A DNA stretch of 22,500 nucleotides from Mesostigma viride (taxonomy: Eukaryota > Streptophyta > Mesostigmatophyceae > Mesostigmatales > Mesostigmataceae): positions 3,825,901-3,848,400 of the forward strand of contig RPFO01000079.1 in NCBI GenBank assembly GCA_009746045.1. The letters are read 5' to 3'. The position numbers and the translations under genes were made by a program. The notes beneath the pieces were generated by a model, which had not been told where the DNA came from, did not search any database, and was given only the letters and a program-made list of their open reading frames with translations. Positions within the stretch are counted from its first letter, which is position 1. Each line of letters starts with the position of its first letter. Positions 18,741-22,500 of the stretch are shown here, piece after piece.

Positions 18741-20974
18741 GATGGATGGATGGATGGATGGATGGATGGATGGATGGATGGATGGATGGATGGATGGATG
18801 GATGGATGGATGGATGGATGGATGGATGGATGGATGGATGGATGGATGGATGGATGGATGGATGGATGGATGGATGGATGGATGGATGGATGGATGGATG
18901 GATGGATGGATGGATGGATGGATGGATGGATGGATGGATGGATGGATGGATGGATGGATGGATGGATGGATGGATGGATGGATGGATGGATGGATGGATG
19001 GATGGATGGATGGATGGATGGATGGATGGATGGATGGATGGATGGATGGATGGATGGATGGATGGATGGATGGATGGATGGATGGATGGATGGATGGATG
19101 GATGGATGGATGGATGGATGGATGGATGGATGGATGGATGGATGGATGGATGGATGGATGGATGGATGGATGGATGGATGGATGGATGGATGGATGGATG
19201 GATGGATGGATGGATGGATGGATGGATGGATGGATGGATGGATGGATGGATGGATGGATGGATGGATGGATGGATGGATGGATGGATGGATGGATGGATG
19301 GATGGATGGATGGATGGATGGATGGATGGATGGATGGATGGATGGATGGATGGATGGATGGATGGATGGATGGATGGATGGATGGATGGATGGATGGATG
19401 GATGGATGGATGGATGGATGGATGGATGGATGGATGGATGGATGGATGGATGGATGGATGGATGGATGGATGGATGGATGGATGGATGGATGGATGGATG
19501 GATGGATGGATGGATGGATGGATGGATGGATGGATGGATGGATGGATGGATGGATGGATGGATGGATGGATGGATGGATGGATGGATGGATGGATGGATG
19601 GATGGATGGATGGATGGATGGATGGATGGATGGATGGATGGATGGATGGATGGATGGATGGATGGATGGATGGATGGATGGATGGATGGATGGATGGATG
19701 GATGGATGGATGGATGGATGGATGGATGGATGGATGGATGGATGGATGGATGGATGGATGGATGGATGGATGGATGGATGGATGGATGGATGGATGGATG
19801 GATGGATGGATGGATGGATGGATGGATGGATGGATGGATGGATGGATGGATGGATGGATGGATGGATGGATGGATGGATGGATGGATGGATGGATGGATG
19901 GATGGATGGATGGATGGATGGATGGATGGATGGATGGATGGATGGATGGATGGATGGATGGATGGATGGATGGATGGATGGATGGATGGATGGATGGATG
20001 GATGGATGGATGGATGGATGGATGGATGGATGGATGGATGGATGGATGGATGGATGGATGGATGGATGGATGGATGGATGGATGGATGGATGGATGGATG
20101 GATGGATGGATGGATGGATGGATGGATGGATGGATGGATGGATGGATGGATGGATGGATGGATGGATGGATGGATGGATGGATGGATGGATGGATGGATG
20201 GATGGATGGATGGATGGATGGATGGATGGATGGATGGATGGATGGATGGATGGATGGATGGATGGATGGATGGATGGATGGATGGATGGATGGATGGATG
20301 GATGGATGGATGGATGGATGGATGGATGGATGGATGGATGGATGGATGGATGGATGGATGGATGGATGGATGGATGGATGGATGGATGGATGGATGGATG
20401 GATGGATGGATGGATGGATGGATGGATGGATGGATGGATGGATGGATGGATGGATGGATGGATGGATGGATGGATGGATGGATGGATGGATGGATGGATG
20501 GATGGATGGATGGATGGATGGATGGATGGATGGATGGATGGATGGATGGATGGATGGATGGATGGATGGATGGATGGATGGATGGATGGATGGATGGATG
20601 GATGGATGGATGGATGGATGGATGGATGGATGGATGGATGGATGGATGGATGGATGGATGGATGGATGGATGGATGGATGATGGATGGATGGATGGATGG
20701 ATGGATGGATGGATGGATGGATGGATGGATGGATGGATGGATGGATGGATGGATGGATGGATGGATGGATGGATGGATGGATGGATGGATGGATGGATGG
20801 ATGGATGGATGGATGGATGGATGGATGGATGGATGGATGGATGGATGGATGGATGGATGGATGGATGGATGGATGGATGGATGGATGGATGGATGGATGG
20901 ATGGATGGATGGATGGATGGATGGATGGATGGATGGATGGATGGATGGATGGATGGATGGATGGATGGATGGAT
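18741..20974. repeat. (GATG)n microsatellite, about 560 units
   Basis: A tetranucleotide array of about 2.23 kb that is pure except for one missing G at about 20680. It is open in every frame (Met-Asp-Gly-Trp on the + strand, Ile-His-Pro-Ser on the - strand), which creates the very long false ORFs across it. Confidence 0.98.
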
Positions 20975-21161
20975 TTGCTGAGCTTCGCTCATTTTATATA
21001 TGACGCGTGGACGGGCTCAAAGGGGACCGACCTGCCGTAGGTAGCGTAAGACTAGCGCTTACAAGTCACGAGGGAACTGCACCGGCCGGCCCTTTTTGTG
21101 CCTAGGCTGAGTGTGGTTCCGGAGTGCAGGCCTAGGTAGCTTCTAACGTACGTCACTACGG
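20975..21161. other. Unassigned stretch after the GATG array
   Basis: No gene or repeat is supported. A short inverted pair (GTAAG / CTTAC) lies near 21047-21061. Confidence 0.35.
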
Positions 21162-21277
21162 ACCTTGTTACCTGCGCCAGCCGCCAGGCGTGGCGCAACT
21201 GTGATTGGCAGTCAGTACACCTTGTACCTGCGCCAGCCGGCAGGCCTGCGTGGCGCAATGTGAATGATAGTCAGTAC
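21162..21277. repeat. Two-unit tandem duplication, 57 and 59 bp
   Basis: Unit 1 (21162-21218) and unit 2 (21219-21277) both start ACCTTGT, share CCTGCGCCAGCCG and end GTCAGTAC. They differ by a few substitutions and small indels, so the duplication is not brand new. Confidence 0.9.
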
Positions 21278-21345
21278 TTAGAGTGGTGTAGGGGACGTAG
21301 GGAGGCCTCTTTTCAGCTCCCACCCACCCACCCACGCTGCTAAGA

Positions 21346-21437
21346 GGGGCAACACCTTGTGTTCGAGTATGCTGGGCCCCCAGCATGGTGCTACAATAAC
21401 CAACTTGATAATGATGTGCACTGAGTTTGAAGGTGTG
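21346..21437. repeat. Direct repeat, left copy (at least 92 bp)
   Basis: This block matches 22409-22500 base for base as far as the window allows, 1,063 bp apart. Sequence to the left of the two copies is unrelated, so the left border at GGGGC is sharp. It contains a hairpin with 8-bp arms (ATGCTGGG / CCCAGCAT, 21369-21386). Confidence 0.93.
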
Positions 21438-22408
21438 GTATAGGCTGTCCGTATAAAGCCTAGCACACAAAAATGTAAAATTCTTTATGTTCGCCACCCA
21501 CCGTTACAGGCCACGGTAATGGTTGTTGGGTGGGGGGCTCTACGTTTTGAGTAAAATGGTGTGATTTCCGGCGCTGGGCCCACTGACGATTCCCCTCTAC
21601 CCCTGGGTGCGGCAAGCGGCTTCCTGACACTGGGGAAGCTGCGATTTTAGTCGGACAACGTCAGGGAAGGAGCCATACAGGCCAGGGCCAGCGGCTAGGG
21701 TGGAAAGAATCACAGGTGGAGGCGAATCTGCCTTAAACGTGGAGATGGCTAGCGCGGGGTGCCAGGGTAGCCCATAACTGCCAGGAGCCTGACAGCGGAC
21801 CCGATCTTTCGGCCTGTGGCCAGACGGGAGTTTCGGGGAGGATGCGGGGCTGGAGCGAATCTTGGTGGGAGGAGCGCGCTCTTCATCATTGCCCAGTTTT
21901 TCAGCAAAGAATGTTCGCCTGGCGGGGCTGAAATTCTTGCTGTTTTATCGCCTTGTTTTTATCCTGTATGATGCATTATAGGAAAAGCGATAAAGAGTTC
22001 GGTTCAGCCAGGGGGGCATATCTATGCCATAAAAAATTTCCTACAACAACACAAGCCCTGGTCAGGGCCTTGGCTAAGCAGTTTCCAAGCCAAGGCCTTG
22101 GTAGGGTAGAGGGCCTATCGCCACAAAGGTTTCAATGCCGGGAAATCCCAGCCTCGGGGGTGGGGCTGGTGATGGGTCCTGGGCTTGTGAGAGACGGTCC
22201 GGGGGCGTAAGGCCTAATGAGCAGCCGCTGGAAACCGCCCCCCTAACGGGGGGAACGACATGGGTGCCGCCCTGCGTCCGCCGGGAAACCGTAGCGGCCA
22301 CACGGGGGCGGCAGTACAGCCGTGGCAGCGTGCAGGAGGGGGGCCATGGGCGGAAAGAAAATCGGCACCAAGGTTGGCGACAGCCTTGGTGGCCAAGAAG
22401 GAGGTGTG
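21438..22408. other. Spacer between the two direct repeats
   Basis: No supported gene. It contains an inverted repeat with 10-bp arms GGCCTTGGCT (22066-22075) and AGCCAAGGCC (22088-22097), a TATAAA at about 21450, and several G-rich runs. ORFs on either strand are short and resemble nothing known. It may be the inside of a small element bounded by the direct repeats, or a satellite unit of 1,063 bp. Confidence 0.4.
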
Positions 22409-22500
22409 GGGGCAACACCTTGTGTTCGAGTATGCTGGGCCCCCAGCATGGTGCTACAATAACCAACTTGATAATGATGTGCACTGAGTTTGAAGGTGTG
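22409..22500. repeat. Direct repeat, right copy, runs off the window
   Basis: Identical to 21346-21437 over the 92 bp visible. Its right border is outside the window, so the true repeat is at least this long. Confidence 0.93.

Noticed and set aside
18695-21040. ORFs of about 640-770 codons across the GATG array (MDGW or IHPS repeats)
   Set aside because: All frames of a GATG array are open, on both strands. There is no independent coding evidence.
21351-21372. GTTCGAGT in the direct repeat, resembling a tRNA/SINE B box
   Set aside because: Only part of the B-box consensus matches, and no A box or tRNA fold is present upstream.

Overview
This looks like nuclear DNA of a eukaryote, most likely a green alga or another member of the green lineage (an inference). 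The support is a small gene split by GT-AG introns whose product has the plant-type Yippee start (MGR-F), a chromodomain-bearing Ty3/gypsy element, a TTAA-flanked DNA transposon relic, and two kilobase-scale pure microsatellites. I see no bacterial-style operons, Shine-Dalgarno sites or CRISPR. Layout: from the left edge to about 13,030 lies one large Ty3/gypsy chromovirus on the + strand, running past the left edge. Its parts in order are a leader, a small separate ORF (302-706) with an RNase H1/caulimovirus-P6-type hybrid-binding domain, Gag with a CCHC knuckle, protease, reverse transcriptase, RNase H, integrase, a chromodomain, and an extra GC-rich ORF (9999-12321) of unknown function. A polypurine tract and a probable 3' LTR follow. 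Two non-coding elements sit inside the integrase region. One (about 5702-7487) has inverted ends and a 16-bp palindrome near each end. The other (7833-9527) is a textbook TTAA-flanked, piggyBac-like non-autonomous element. Removing either by its target duplication leaves the host frame open. The first part of the integrase catalytic core is also deleted. About twenty frame changes across gag-pol all run in the same direction, mostly at short C or G runs, with no stop that a frame change does not explain. That pattern suggests base undercalling in the assembly as much as real decay. Right of the retroelement lie a (TTG)n array of about 1.2 kb, a stretch with scrambled short repeats, and then the one convincing cellular gene: a three-exon Yippee-family zinc-binding protein (16015-17729), with a partial duplicate of its last exon just after the stop. 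A (GATG)n array of about 2.2 kb follows, then repeat-rich DNA with a 57/59-bp tandem duplication and a direct repeat of at least 92 bp that reaches the right edge. The retroelement proteins would act together in a replication cycle: Gag packages RNA, PR/RT/RNase H make cDNA, and IN plus the chromodomain insert it. The small 5' ORF may bind the RNA:DNA hybrid intermediate (inference). The Yippee gene is unrelated to the transposons around it.
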